A DNA stretch of 64,000 bases from NCBI RefSeq assembly GCF_900169505.1, contig NZ_LT827021.1, positions 1,240,001 to 1,304,000 on the forward strand. The letters are read 5' to 3'. The notes beneath the pieces are model-generated. The model ran no database searches. It saw nothing but the letters and a program-made list of their open reading frames with translations, and was not told the DNA's origin. A program made the translations under genes and the position numbers. Positions 46,585 through 56,158 of this stretch are shown here, one piece after another. Position 1 is the stretch's first letter; the number at the start of each line of letters is the position of its first letter. Source of the stretch: Arabiibacter massiliensis. GTDB lineage: Bacteria; Actinomycetota; Coriobacteriia; Coriobacteriales; Eggerthellaceae.

Positions 46585-47836
46585 GCGCGCCTCCGTCCGC
46601 CAGGCGCGCGACAGCCGCGCGACCGGCCAGGATGCCGCTCGCCCACGCCCAGTGCAGGTTGTAGCCGCCGCACGGCGCGTCCACGTCGAGCGCCTCGCCC
46701 GCCGCGAACAGCCCGGGTACCTCGTGCGCCTCGCACGCGCGCGGCTCGAACGCGCCCACGTCGAGGCCGCCGCGCCATACCTGGCACTGGCGCTCGTCGC
46801 CGATGCCGCGCACTTCGAGCGCAAGCCCTTTGAGCGCGCGGGCGAGCGCGGGAACCTCGCCTTTTCCGAAAGGAGCCTCGGGCGGGATGCCGGCCTCCCG
46901 CAGCACGGCGCGCCCGACCGCGGGCAGCACGAGGCCGCGTAGGAAGGCGTCCCCGTCGAGCGCGCGCCCATCTGCCGCAAGCCGCTTGCGCCGCGAATAC
47001 AGGAAGCTCTCTACCTCATCTACCTCCACCGAGGGAAGCAGGTCGACGAGCAGCATGTCGCCGGGACGGGCGAACCGCGACAGGTTGAACACGGCGATAC
47101 CCGACACGCCGTAGTCGCGGAACAGGAGCTCGCCCTGCTCACGCGCCCTCTCCACACCGTCGGGGGCAGAGAGCGAAACGGCGCAGCGCACGCGTATGTT
47201 GTTGAGCTGCCTCGTCACGCGCGGATCGGTGCGCAAAGGGCCCAGCACGGGCGCGGGCGCACTGGCGGGGAGCGCGCCCGGCAGCTCGATCCCCGCGAGC
47301 GCCCGGCCGCCGACTGCGACTATCACGGCGTCGGCGTGCTCCACCGCGCCGTCCACGAAGCGGATATGGAAGCGCCCGCCGGCCTCGGTCGGCACGTCGA
47401 CGCGCACGGCCTGCCTGCCGCACGCCTCGCGCACGCCCGCGACGGCCGCGGCGGCGCGCAGCACGTCGAGCACGCTGGTTGCCTTGTTCGCCAAGGGGTA
47501 GAGGCGTCCCTCCGACTCCTCGCGCCACGCGAGGCCCAGGTCGCCGAAGAAGGCGTGTACCGGATCGTCCCCGCTCCCCTGCTGCGCCGCAAGCTCCAGC
47601 AGCGACGCGCCAACGAACGTCCCGTTGCGGTAGAACCCCGCATCCACCTGCGCGTTCGAGAAGTTGCAACGCCCGTTGCCCGTGGCCAGGATGGAGCGTC
47701 CCACGCGCTCGTCGCGCTCGTACACGACGACCTCGGCCGCCTTCCCGCCCTCGCGCAGCGCGCGCCCCGCCGCGATGGCGGCCGCGAGCCCCGCCGCGCC
47801 GCCTCCTATGATAGCCAGTTTCTCCATGTCCGCCAT
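46577..47836 (-). CDS. HI0933/BaiN-type flavoprotein
   Basis: 419 residues. FAD-binding LAIIGGGAAGLAAAIAAGRAL at the N-terminus, then RSILATGNGRCNFSNA, the hallmark of the HI0933 family, and GEALDVDAPCGGYNLHWAWASG near the end. Members include BaiN, linked to bile-acid reduction in gut anaerobes, but most have no known substrate. I do not assign one. Two in-frame ATGs (47836 and 47827) are possible; neither has a strong ribosome site. Repeat D begins 65 nt upstream. Confidence 0.9.
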   Translation of the reverse strand: MADMEKLAIIGGGAAGLAAAIAAGRALREGGKAAEVVVYERDERVGRSILATGNGRCNFSNAQVDAGFYRNGTFVGASLLELAAQQGSGDDPVHAFFGDLGLAWREESEGRLYPLANKATSVLDVLRAAAAVAGVREACGRQAVRVDVPTEAGGRFHIRFVDGAVEHADAVIVAVGGRALAGIELPGALPASAPAPVLGPLRTDPRVTRQLNNIRVRCAVSLSAPDGVERAREQGELLFRDYGVSGIAVFNLSRFARPGDMLLVDLLPSVEVDEVESFLYSRRKRLAADGRALDGDAFLRGLVLPAVGRAVLREAGIPPEAPFGKGEVPALARALKGLALEVRGIGDERQCQVWRGGLDVGAFEPRACEAHEVPGLFAAGEALDVDAPCGGYNLHWAWASGILAGRAAVARLADGGAHA

Positions 47837-47900
47837 GATACCGCAAGCACGGCGGCCGAGCATCCTCGCACCGGCTAGCTCGGCCCGAATGAGATGGTTT

Positions 47901-48111
47901 TGCAATGTCCTCGAGTTATGCACCTCTCCGTTGGGACTTTTGGCCGCATTCGCTCGCATCGACGAAGGCCTTGCAGGGAAACCCCAGGTCAGATGTTTCC
48001 CCAGTGCAACTTTTCTCGCGCGAGCATTCTGGAGGAGGTGCATAACTCGACAACATTGCAGTTTTCGGTACTTTTCGGCAACGCGAGGGCGCAAAACTCG
48101 AGGACTTTGCA
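47901..48111. repeat. CCCCAGGT-core element D
   Basis: Left arm 47901-47925, core CCCCAGGTC at 47982-47990, right arm 48036-48060, third motif copy at 48086-48111 after exactly 25 nt. The interior is unlike those of A, B and C. It fills most of the 361-bp gap between the BaiN-type gene and the symporter stop. Confidence 0.9.
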
Positions 48112-48197
48112 AGATAGGGGCGTCCTCGGCGGAAAAAGGGCGACCCCCGGCATCTCGAAGGGGATCCGGAGGTCGCAAACGGGTTTCGCGGGATGCG

Positions 48198-49613
48198 CTA
48201 CTTGTTCTCGAGCACGGGGATGGGCGTGTCGTCCGTCTCCTCGAGGTTCTTCTCCCACACGTAGTGCTTCGTCTCGCGGGCGATCAGGCCCGACAGCAGC
48301 AGCACCACGATGATGTTCGGCACCGCCATGAGCGCGTTCGTGATGTCGGAGATCGTCCACACCAAGTCGCCCACGCCGATGGCGCCGAGGAACGCCACCA
48401 GCACGTAGAGCACCTGGTAGGGTCGGATGGCGCGCTTGCCCAGCAGGTAGGTGACGGCGCGATTGCCGTAGTACGACCATCCCAGGATGGTGGTGTAGGC
48501 GAACAGTATCATGCCGATGACCAGGATGGGCGTGCCAACGTAGGGAATCGACGCGAACGCCGCGCTCGTGAGGTCGGCGCCCTCGGAGATGGTGCCGCCT
48601 TCCAGGATGCCGGGGTTCGCGATCATCGTGGACACGAGCACGATGCCGGTGAGCGCGCAGATGACCACCGTGTCCCAGAACGTGCCGGTCATGGACACGA
48701 GCGCCTGGCGCGCCGGGTTGCGCGTGGACGCGGCGGAGGCCACGATGGGCGCCGAGCCCAGGCCCGACTCGTTGGAGAACAGGCCGCGCGCGCAGCCGAA
48801 CTGCAGCGCCAGCATGAGGCCGCTGCCAACGGCGCCGCCGAACGCCGCCTTCGCCGTGAAGGCGCTCTCGAAGATGAGGCAGATGGCAGGCCACACGTAT
48901 TCCCAGTTCAGACCAATGATAACGATGCAGCCCCACGCGTAGGCGATGGCCATGAACGGCACGAGCTTCTCGCACACCTTCGAGATGATCTTGATGCCGC
49001 CGAAGATGACGAGCGACACCATGATGACGATGGCCAGGCCGATGCTCCATTCGGGCACGCCGGGGGCGTTCGAGGTGATGATGCCGGTCATGGCGCTCGA
49101 CTGCACCGCCGAGCCGATGCCGAACGCAGCGATGGACGCGAACAGGGCGAACGCCCCTGCGCCGAGCATGGCCCACCACGGGGCCTTGCCGTCGCGCTCG
49201 AACGCGCGGCGCCATGCGTACATCGCGCCGCCGAGCATATTGCCGTTGTGGTCGCGCACGCGGTACTTCACGGCGGCGAACGTCTCGGCGTACTTCGTGG
49301 CCATGCCGAACACGCCGGTGAGCCACATCCACAGGATGGCGCCCGGGCCGCCGGCGAGCACCGCCGTGCCCACGCCCACGATGTTGCCGGTGCCGATGGT
49401 GGCCGACAGCGCCGTGGTGAGCGCGCCGAACTGGCTGATGTCGCCGGGCGCGTCCGGGTCCTTCGTCACCGATAGCTTGATGGCCGTAGGAAGCTTGCGC
49501 TGGATGAACCTGGTGCGGAACGTCAGGTACAGATGCGACCCCAGAAGCAGCACGATCATGGGAGGACCCCATACGAACGCGTCGATGTCGCCGATGATCT
49601 GGACGATGTCCAT
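48198..49613 (-). CDS. alanine/glycine:cation symporter (AGCS family)
   Basis: 471 residues, about ten membrane helices. Imports small neutral amino acids with Na+ or H+. Family motifs: ALSATIGTGNIVGVGTAVLA, GGPGAILWMWLTGVFGM, FSNESGLGSAPIVASAA and GWSYYGNRAVTYLLG. GAGAGGGG lies before the ATG. A close paralogue lies at 62254-63702. It is a single-gene unit, with element D 87 nt after its stop. Confidence 0.94.
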   Translation of the reverse strand: MDIVQIIGDIDAFVWGPPMIVLLLGSHLYLTFRTRFIQRKLPTAIKLSVTKDPDAPGDISQFGALTTALSATIGTGNIVGVGTAVLAGGPGAILWMWLTGVFGMATKYAETFAAVKYRVRDHNGNMLGGAMYAWRRAFERDGKAPWWAMLGAGAFALFASIAAFGIGSAVQSSAMTGIITSNAPGVPEWSIGLAIVIMVSLVIFGGIKIISKVCEKLVPFMAIAYAWGCIVIIGLNWEYVWPAICLIFESAFTAKAAFGGAVGSGLMLALQFGCARGLFSNESGLGSAPIVASAASTRNPARQALVSMTGTFWDTVVICALTGIVLVSTMIANPGILEGGTISEGADLTSAAFASIPYVGTPILVIGMILFAYTTILGWSYYGNRAVTYLLGKRAIRPYQVLYVLVAFLGAIGVGDLVWTISDITNALMAVPNIIVVLLLSGLIARETKHYVWEKNLEETDDTPIPVLENK

Positions 49614-49828
49614 GCCCCGACCCCTCTCTCCTCATATCGTTCGGATGCGCACGCGCAGGAAAGGGTCGATGCCGAAGCAGGTTCGGACGCTCGCGAAGAT
49701 GTTTCGGCATGGGCGCTTTCGCACGCTAAAGCATTCGGATTATACCGAGGCGAAACCGCGCCGCCCGTCAACAATCGCGAAATTCCCAGCGAACGGCCGC
49801 TGAACGGGACAAAGGGGGCGTGACAGAG

Positions 49829-49860
49829 GGACGGCCCCGCGGGCTGGCGCGGGGCCGTCC
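49829..49860 (-). terminator. terminator of the first reductase operon
   Basis: A perfect 12-bp stem (GGACGGCCCCGC at 49829-49840, GCGGGGCCGTCC at 49849-49860) with an 8-nt loop, directly after the iron-sulfur subunit gene. The T-run on the minus strand is weak. Confidence 0.75.
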
Positions 49861-49867
49861 GTTCAAC

Positions 49868-50431
49868 CTACTTGCGGTCTTCCGCGGCCAGGTCGTCGGG
49901 CTCCTCGGCGAGCAGCGGGTCGACGGTGATCACGAAGTTGGGCTTCGTGCCGGACGCCTCGTCCGAGACGATGTCGGCCGGATGCGCCCCCTTGAGCGCG
50001 TCCATCTCGTCCACGGCCAGGTTCATGCCGGGGCACGCCGCCACGCAGGCGGGCAGCTCGCCGCGCGCCTGCCGGTCGACGCACATGTCGCACTTGTACG
50101 TCTTGCTCTCCTCCTCGTCGTAGCACGGAGCGCCGTACGGACACGCCTCGACGCAGGTCTTGCAGCCGATGCACAGGTCGTGGTTCTGCTGGACGATGCC
50201 GTTGTCCAGCTTGGTGTACGCCTGCACGGGGCAGTTCTTCAGGCAGACGGGATCGTCGCAGTGGTTGCACGACATCGACAGGAACGACACCGCCAAAGGC
50301 TTGTCCTGCGTGATGTCGGTCACGCGGCGCAAAAGCACGCCTTTGCCCAGCTGCTTCTCGCTCTTGCAGGCGATGGAGCACGTCTTGCACCCGTAGCAGT
50401 CCTTGTTGTTCATCCAGAATCCGAGCGCCAT
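49868..50431 (-). CDS. DmsB-like iron-sulfur electron-transfer subunit
   Basis: 187 residues with four cysteine groups for 4Fe-4S clusters: CYGCKTCSIACKSE, CNHCDDPVCLKNCP, CIGCKTCVEACPYG and CDMCVDRQARGELPACVAACP. It carries electrons between a quinol oxidase partner and the molybdopterin subunit. No signal peptide, so it is presumably exported with its Tat-tagged partner. It begins 4 nt after the catalytic subunit gene. No membrane subunit is encoded next to this pair. Confidence 0.93.
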   Translation of the reverse strand: MALGFWMNNKDCYGCKTCSIACKSEKQLGKGVLLRRVTDITQDKPLAVSFLSMSCNHCDDPVCLKNCPVQAYTKLDNGIVQQNHDLCIGCKTCVEACPYGAPCYDEEESKTYKCDMCVDRQARGELPACVAACPGMNLAVDEMDALKGAHPADIVSDEASGTKPNFVITVDPLLAEEPDDLAAEDRK

Positions 50432-50435
50432 GGTT

Positions 50436-52802
50436 CTACGCCTCCTTCTTCACTTCGACGAGCGTCTGGTTGCAGCAGTGGGTGCCGCCGAGCGTCTTCC
50501 ACTTGTCGTTGGTGACGTAGCTCGACGCGCCGCCCTGCTGCTCCCACCAGCCGTTCTGCAGTCCCACCACGCCGGCCTTGATGCGCTCGCCCACCTCGGC
50601 CACGCCGCGATGCTCGCCGCGGTCGTTGAACACCACCACCGCGTCGCCGCCCTTGATGCCGCGCGCCTCGGCGTCGGCCGCGTTCAGCAGCACCACCGGC
50701 GCCTGGTCGCACACCTCGTCCATCCACTCCAGCTGGTTGAACGTGGAGTGCACGCCGCGGTACGTCTTGCGCTGGACGCTGAACAGCGGGTACTTCGCCG
50801 CCAGCTCGTCGCCGTTGCGCGCGTCCTCCTCGGCGCGGGCGTAGGTGGCGATGGGGTTGAAGCCCTCCTTCTTCCAGGCGGCCACCCAGAACTCGGCCTT
50901 CTTGGACTTCGTCAGGAACACGCCGTCCTTGTAGGGGATGTAGTCGTAGCCCACCACGTCGACGGCCTTCTTCTCCACGAGCTCGTCGTAGGTGACGCCC
51001 GTGGGCTCGAGCACGTTCTTGATCATCTCGTCCATGGGCTTGCCGAAGGCGTCGCCGAAGCCGAAGCGCCCGGCCAGCTCGGCGAAGATCTCGAAGTCGC
51101 TCTTGGACTCGCCGGGGCCGTCCACGGCCTTCTCGCACAGCTGGATGTAGTGGCTGCGGTGGTTGGCCAGCACGCCCTCGGTCTCGAACACGCCGGTGCA
51201 GGGCAGCACGAGGTCGGAGTAGAGGCCGGTGGAGGTGAGGTACTGGTCCACCGTGACCACGAAGGGGATCTTCTCGAGCGCGGCCTTCACCATGTTGGTG
51301 TTGGGCCACTGGGTCATGGGGCTGCCGGTCATCGACCAGAGCACGTTCACCTTGAGCGGATCCTCGGCCAGCACGGCCTCGCCGAACTTGAAGCGCGGGA
51401 TGGCAGGCGGCGCCGGATCCACCTTGGGAGCCGGGATGGGAGCGCCGGTCTTGACCTCGTTCATGCCGCCGGCGTCGCTCACGCCGTCGCCCTCGTGGCC
51501 CACATGCCCGCAGAGCGCGGCCAGGTACAGCTGCGTGGCCACGGCGTAGGTGCCGTTCTCGGTGCGCATGAAGCCGCCCATGTTCTGGATGATCATGGCC
51601 TTGCCGGCCTGGGCGTACTCGCGGGCCAGACGCTCGATGTCGGCCGCGGGCACGCCGCACTCGGCCTCGGCCGCCGCCGCGTCCCACTTCGCCGCCTCGG
51701 CGTAGATGAGCTCGAACTCCGTGTTGTAGCCATCGGCCGCGGACGTGCCCTCCAGCGTGAGCGCGGGCTCGATGCCGGCCGTATCGTGGCGCACGATCTC
51801 GCCGCTCTTGGCGTCGAACACCACGAAGGACGCGGGATCATCGGCGCTTTCCAGCACGGGCTCGCCGGTGGCCTTGTCCACGAGGCACGGCGCGCAGGTG
51901 TGCGCGAGCGCGTACTCGCGGTCGAAGAGCTCCTCGTCCACGACCACCTTGATCATGGCCAGGGCCATGGCCGCGTCGGTGCCGGGCCAGGGCGCCACCC
52001 ATTCGGAGGCCTTCGAGGCCGACTCGGAGAACACGGGGTCGATGACGACCACCTTGCCGCCGTTCGCCACCACCTTCTCGAAGCGCTGGAAGTAGCCCTG
52101 CTTGGAGATGGCGGGGTTGTTGCCCCAGATGATGACGTAGTCGCTCTTCTCGATCTGGTTGCGCGTATCCAGGAAGCGCTGCCCGTAGATGGGCACCTGC
52201 GCCGCCGTGGTGCCCGCGCAGCACAGCGACCCCACCGTGGTGCTCGCGCCGCCGAGGTGCGCGAAGAAGGCGCTCGCCACCGGGCCGTGCATGGCGCCGA
52301 AGTTGCCCGAGCCCGTGACGTAGCAGATGGAGGACACACCGTCGGAGTCGATGGCGGCCTTGAACTTCTCCTCGATGAGCTGATAAGCCTCGTCCCAGGT
52401 GATCTCCTTGAACTTCCCCGAGCCCTTGTCGCCGTCGCGCAGAAGCGGCACGGTGAGGCGGTTGGGGTCGTTGGTCATGTAGCCGCGAGCGATGCCGCGG
52501 GCGCAGGCGGCGCAGTCGTTGATCTCGGACGACTCCACCTTGGCTATCTTGCCGTCAACCACGTAGGCCTTCAGGTTGTGGTGCTGGCACTCCGGCGGGC
52601 ACGTGGAGTAGAAGATCTGCGCGCCCTCGTACGGGTCGACGGCCGGCTGGGCCTCGCCGCCGCCCTCCTCGGGCTTCTTCTCCTCGGCCTGCGGGCTGCA
52701 TCCCGCGAGGCCCGCCGCAGCCGCGGCGCCGGTGACGGCCGCAGCCGCCACGAACGTCCTGCGCGACAACGACGGCGTGGCAGGGGTTTCTGCATGCAAC
52801 AT
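50436..52802 (-). CDS. Tat-exported molybdopterin oxidoreductase, DMSO-reductase family
   Basis: 788 residues. Twin-arginine signal and lipobox (SLSRRTFVAAAA, LAGC). The catalytic fold follows (CYVTGSGNFGAMHG, VIIWGNNPAISKQG, APWPGTDAAMALAM, and late VLLNAADAEARGIKGGD). The Fe-S ligands near the N-terminus read CPPEC, then about 24 residues, then CAAC, which is not the usual Cx2-3Cx3C...C spacing. SLCCAGT may provide a Cys ligand to Mo. The substrate is unknown; in Eggerthellaceae relatives act on catechols, sulfoxides and other small acceptors. GGAGGGAG lies 7 nt before the ATG. Confidence 0.9.
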   Translation of the reverse strand: MLHAETPATPSLSRRTFVAAAAVTGAAAAAGLAGCSPQAEEKKPEEGGGEAQPAVDPYEGAQIFYSTCPPECQHHNLKAYVVDGKIAKVESSEINDCAACARGIARGYMTNDPNRLTVPLLRDGDKGSGKFKEITWDEAYQLIEEKFKAAIDSDGVSSICYVTGSGNFGAMHGPVASAFFAHLGGASTTVGSLCCAGTTAAQVPIYGQRFLDTRNQIEKSDYVIIWGNNPAISKQGYFQRFEKVVANGGKVVVIDPVFSESASKASEWVAPWPGTDAAMALAMIKVVVDEELFDREYALAHTCAPCLVDKATGEPVLESADDPASFVVFDAKSGEIVRHDTAGIEPALTLEGTSAADGYNTEFELIYAEAAKWDAAAAEAECGVPAADIERLAREYAQAGKAMIIQNMGGFMRTENGTYAVATQLYLAALCGHVGHEGDGVSDAGGMNEVKTGAPIPAPKVDPAPPAIPRFKFGEAVLAEDPLKVNVLWSMTGSPMTQWPNTNMVKAALEKIPFVVTVDQYLTSTGLYSDLVLPCTGVFETEGVLANHRSHYIQLCEKAVDGPGESKSDFEIFAELAGRFGFGDAFGKPMDEMIKNVLEPTGVTYDELVEKKAVDVVGYDYIPYKDGVFLTKSKKAEFWVAAWKKEGFNPIATYARAEEDARNGDELAAKYPLFSVQRKTYRGVHSTFNQLEWMDEVCDQAPVVLLNAADAEARGIKGGDAVVVFNDRGEHRGVAEVGERIKAGVVGLQNGWWEQQGGASSYVTNDKWKTLGGTHCCNQTLVEVKKEA

Positions 52803-53028
52803 AGCGAGCTCCCTCCTCCAAACGGTTTCTTCGTGCGCCGCCTTCTCCCCCGGCGCACCCCTCGCCACATATTCTCCACACTTCGCGCGCTCCCTTCAAT
52901 GGATTCGCCCGGAACTTTTCATTAAGAATCCCCTCCCAAAGTATTAAAAAAGAATTACCCCGCCCGCGCCTGTTCCCCTCGGCCGCGCCATCGCGGATAA
53001 TGGAGGATACGGCACAGGGGGAGGTCGC

Positions 53029-54771
53029 ATGGGCACAGGGGGTTCGAGGCAGCGCCGCTTCGGCATCCGGTTCAAATTCGCCGTCGGCATCGGCGCGCTC
53101 ATCGTCGCGCTCATGGCCCTCGACGCGGCGTGGAACATGAACCTGCAGCAGCAGCAAGCGCAGAACGAGGCGCTCGAGAAGGCCGAGGTGCTCGCCGACG
53201 AGATGCGCGCCGTCTGGGACTTCGTCGACATCAACCAGGACGTCATCAACCGCAACGACGACGGCACGTTCCGCACGAAGCATCTCGTGTGCGTCGTGGC
53301 CGCGAAATCGGTGAGCACGCTGTTCACCGCCAACACCGACTACATCATCAACTTCACGAACGAGAGCCCGCGCCAGCAGGCCAACGCCCCCGACTCCTTC
53401 GAGCAGCGCGCGTTCGAGGCGTTCGCCGCCGACCCCGCGCTCAAGTCCTTCCACGGCGTGGAATTCGACGACGAGGGGCGGCGGGTGTTCCGCTACGTCG
53501 AGCCGCTTCGCGTGACCGAGACGTGCCTCGAATGCCATGGCGAGCCCGCCGGCGAGCTGGACCAGTACGGCTACGAGAAGGAGGGCATGCGCGTGGGGGA
53601 CGTGGGCGGCGCCATGTCCATCACCGAGCCCATGGACATCTACACCTCCGGCATGCACACGAGCGTTCTGCAGCAGGTGTTCATGGTGCTGCTCGTGCTG
53701 ATCGTGGCGTGCGCGGGCATCTACGTGGCGGTGAGCCGGCTGGTGCTGCGGCCCATCGAGGAGCTCGGCGACGCCGCGAAGCGCATCGGCGAGGGGGACT
53801 TCGACCATCGGCTCGCGCTGGACGGCGTGCGCAGCCCCGACGAGATCACCGAGTTCGCGCGCGATTTCGACAAGATGGCGCGGCAGCTCGAGCGACTCTA
53901 CACCGATATGGAAAGCGAGGTGCAGAGCCAGACCGACAAGCTCTCGGCCCTGAACGACCTGCTGCTCTACCAGAAATCCGAGCTCAAGCGCGCGCTGGAC
54001 ACGCTCAGCGAGGAGACGGCCTACAAGAACGAGTTCTTCGCCATCATGAGCCACGAGCTGCGCACGCCGCTCACGTCCATCCTGGCGTTCGCCCGCATCC
54101 TGCGCGAGGAGGACGCGCTCGACGCCAAGACGCGCGGCGCCGTGGAGGAGATCGAGGCCAACGCGACGCTTCTGCTCAACATGGTGAACAACATCCTCAC
54201 CATCTCGAAGGCCGAGGCGCGCAAGAACGAGCTGGTGCGCGAGCCGGTGGATTTCGTCGACCTCATCGGATTCATCAAGAACTCGCTTGCGCCCGTCGCG
54301 CGCAACAAGGGCGTGGCGCTCGCGGCCAAGGCCGACCCCGACGTGCCGCTCTCGATGGCCGATTGGGAGAAGCTGCGCCGCATCGTGGAGAATCTCGTGG
54401 ACAACGCCATCAAGTACACGCACGTCGGGGGCTCGGTGGCCGTGCGCGCCGCCTTCGAGCCCGCGGGCGCCTGCGCCGATGCCGAGCGCTTCCCGCACGG
54501 GGCCGTCGTGCTGTCCGTGGCCGACGACGGTATGGGCATCGCGCCCGAGGACCAGGAGGGCATCTTCGAGCGCTACCGGCAGGCGGGCCAGTCCCCCAAC
54601 CGACGCTACCGCGGCACGGGCCTGGGGCTGGCCGTGGTGAAGGAGCTGGCCGAGCTGCACGGCGGCACGGTGGAGCTTCTGTCCGAGCGCAAGGTGGGGA
54701 GCACGTTCACGGTGCGCATCCCCTACGTTCCCGTCGATACGGAGGATTACGATGAAGATTCTGCTCGTTGA
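53029..54771 (+). CDS. haem-binding sensor histidine kinase
   Basis: 580 residues. Membrane helix at about 15-36, an external Tll0287-like (DUF3365) sensor domain with a c-type haem motif CLECH (Cys166, Cys169, His170), a second helix at about 213-240, a HAMP segment, the phosphoacceptor His342 in MSHELRTPLTS, and an ATPase domain (NLVDNAIKYTH, DDGMGIAPEDQ, GTGLGLAVVKEL). It probably senses redox state, or a gas or ligand at the haem. The gene is divergent from the reductase at 50436-52802 across 226 nt and overlaps its response regulator by 20 nt. Confidence 0.93.
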   Translation: MGTGGSRQRRFGIRFKFAVGIGALIVALMALDAAWNMNLQQQQAQNEALEKAEVLADEMRAVWDFVDINQDVINRNDDGTFRTKHLVCVVAAKSVSTLFTANTDYIINFTNESPRQQANAPDSFEQRAFEAFAADPALKSFHGVEFDDEGRRVFRYVEPLRVTETCLECHGEPAGELDQYGYEKEGMRVGDVGGAMSITEPMDIYTSGMHTSVLQQVFMVLLVLIVACAGIYVAVSRLVLRPIEELGDAAKRIGEGDFDHRLALDGVRSPDEITEFARDFDKMARQLERLYTDMESEVQSQTDKLSALNDLLLYQKSELKRALDTLSEETAYKNEFFAIMSHELRTPLTSILAFARILREEDALDAKTRGAVEEIEANATLLLNMVNNILTISKAEARKNELVREPVDFVDLIGFIKNSLAPVARNKGVALAAKADPDVPLSMADWEKLRRIVENLVDNAIKYTHVGGSVAVRAAFEPAGACADAERFPHGAVVLSVADDGMGIAPEDQEGIFERYRQAGQSPNRRYRGTGLGLAVVKELAELHGGTVELLSERKVGSTFTVRIPYVPVDTEDYDEDSAR

Positions 54772-55450
54772 CGACGAGGCCAGCATCGAGCGCTTGGTGT
54801 CGGGCATGATCCGCGACGCCGGCTACGAGTTCGCCTACGCCGAGGACGGCCTAGCGGCGCTCGACGTGGCCGCGCGCGAGCGGCCCGACCTCGTGATCAT
54901 GGACGTCATGATGCCGCGCATGGACGGGTTCGCCGTCTGCCGCGAGCTGCGAGCGCGGGGGTTCACCTGCCCGGTGATCTTCCTGTCGGCGAAGGGCGAC
55001 ATCGTGGACAAGGGCGTGGGCTTCCAGGCCGGCGGCGACGACTACCTGACCAAGCCCTTCGACCCACGCGAGCTGCTCATGCATATCGAGGCGCAGCTGC
55101 GGCGCGCGGCGATGGCGGCGGGGGCTGCGGCGGCGCCTTCAAGCGCGGTGCGGGTGGGGCGCTTCGCGCTGGACGCGGGGCAGTTCCTGGCCACGAAGGA
55201 CGGCGCGCGGCTGGCCCTCACGCCCAAGGAGTTCAAGATCCTCCACGCGCTGGCGTCGAACCCGGGCCTCGTGCTCTCGAAGGAGCAGCTGGTGGAGGCC
55301 GCGTGGGGCAAGGAGTTCGTCGGCGAGACGACGAGCATCACCGTGTTCATCAAGAAGCTCCGCGAGAAGGTGGAGGACGACCCGTCCGAGCCGCGCGTCA
55401 TCCTCACCGTCTGGGGCATCGGCTACCGCCTCGACCCCGAAGCCTGCTGA
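54752..55450 (+). CDS. OmpR-family response regulator
   Basis: 232 residues. Receiver domain with the acidic pocket VDDEA, phosphoacceptor Asp51 in VIMDVMMPRMDG, FLSAKGD and the switch Lys in YLTKPFDP. The C-terminal winged helix is complete (LTPKEFKILHALASNPG, TSITVFIKKLREKVED, TVWGIGYRL). Cognate partner of the haem-binding kinase. Its likely target is the divergent reductase operon, by position. Confidence 0.95.
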   Translation: MKILLVDDEASIERLVSGMIRDAGYEFAYAEDGLAALDVAARERPDLVIMDVMMPRMDGFAVCRELRARGFTCPVIFLSAKGDIVDKGVGFQAGGDDYLTKPFDPRELLMHIEAQLRRAAMAAGAAAAPSSAVRVGRFALDAGQFLATKDGARLALTPKEFKILHALASNPGLVLSKEQLVEAAWGKEFVGETTSITVFIKKLREKVEDDPSEPRVILTVWGIGYRLDPEAC

Positions 55451-55459
55451 GGGGGCTTA

Positions 55460-55887
55460 ATGACGCAGGACGGGGATAATGTCATCAAACGTCATCTCAA
55501 GGGCGCCCGGTGCCGGCAACTGCCCTGCACTGCACGCGAATCTAGGTCGCTCGACACAAAAATCCCCGACGTGAAAGAGCCAGAGGTGGAAAGAGGCGGG
55601 CGCTGACTCCTCAGGGAAAAGTTTCCCTAGAGTTTCCCCAGGTGCGAGAAGCAAGAGGCGGCACGGATCGTCGGAAATCTTTCACGAGGGGGATTTTTGT
55701 GTTGGAACGAGCCGATTCGCGTGCAACTACCCCCGAATGGCTTTTAAAGGTTGGCCGAGATCGCATCATGGACAAAACGCAGGCATTCCCTGATTTCGGG
55801 CGGAAATTGCGCTATCGGGAATATGCTATTTGCAAAACCCCTGGTGGCATTCTGAGGGTTGATGACATTACCCCCGTCCTGCATCAT
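55460..55887. repeat. nested inverted-repeat structure with CCCCAGGT core (element G)
   Basis: Outer arms 55460-55488 and 55859-55887 (ATGACGCAGGACGGGG... and complement) match at 27 of 29 bases. Inside lies a second pair: 55549-55578 with 55678-55712, sharing TCTTTCACG and GGGGATTTTTGTGT, around CCCCAGGTG at 55636-55644. A further part (55763-55858) starts with GCATCATGGACAAAA, as in element 1, and holds CCCCTGGTGG. No gene is present; the whole 55451-56158 stretch between convergent genes is made of such elements. Confidence 0.85.
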
Positions 55888-55892
55888 CCAGA

Positions 55893-56057
55893 CGCGCATT
55901 TAAAAGATGATCGGGAAGCTTATGTCAACTTTTTTCGGCTGTGGCGCGAGTTGAGGGGGTTTTCGCCCCTTCGAGCGCTCCTCTCTTGGCGTTTCCCCAG
56001 GTCGGAAATTTTATCTCACCGCCGCGTGTGCCACAGCCGTAAATTCCTGCCACTTCG
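55893..56057. repeat. CCCCAGGT-core element E
   Basis: 165 bp, about 95% identical to element F at 62041-62204 in the same orientation. Arms CGGCTGTGGCGC (55936-55947) and GTGCCACAGCCG (56028-56039), one mismatch; core CCCCAGGTCGG at 55995-56005. It lies 101 nt after the stop of the LuxR gene. Confidence 0.9.
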
Positions 56058-56158
56058 GCCGTAGAGTGACGTCCGACAACGGCGTTCGGGTAGCGTCGCG
56101 CCCGAAATCGCTGAATCCGGTGCACTGGACGGCTGGGCACCGGATGCCCTTCGCCCCG

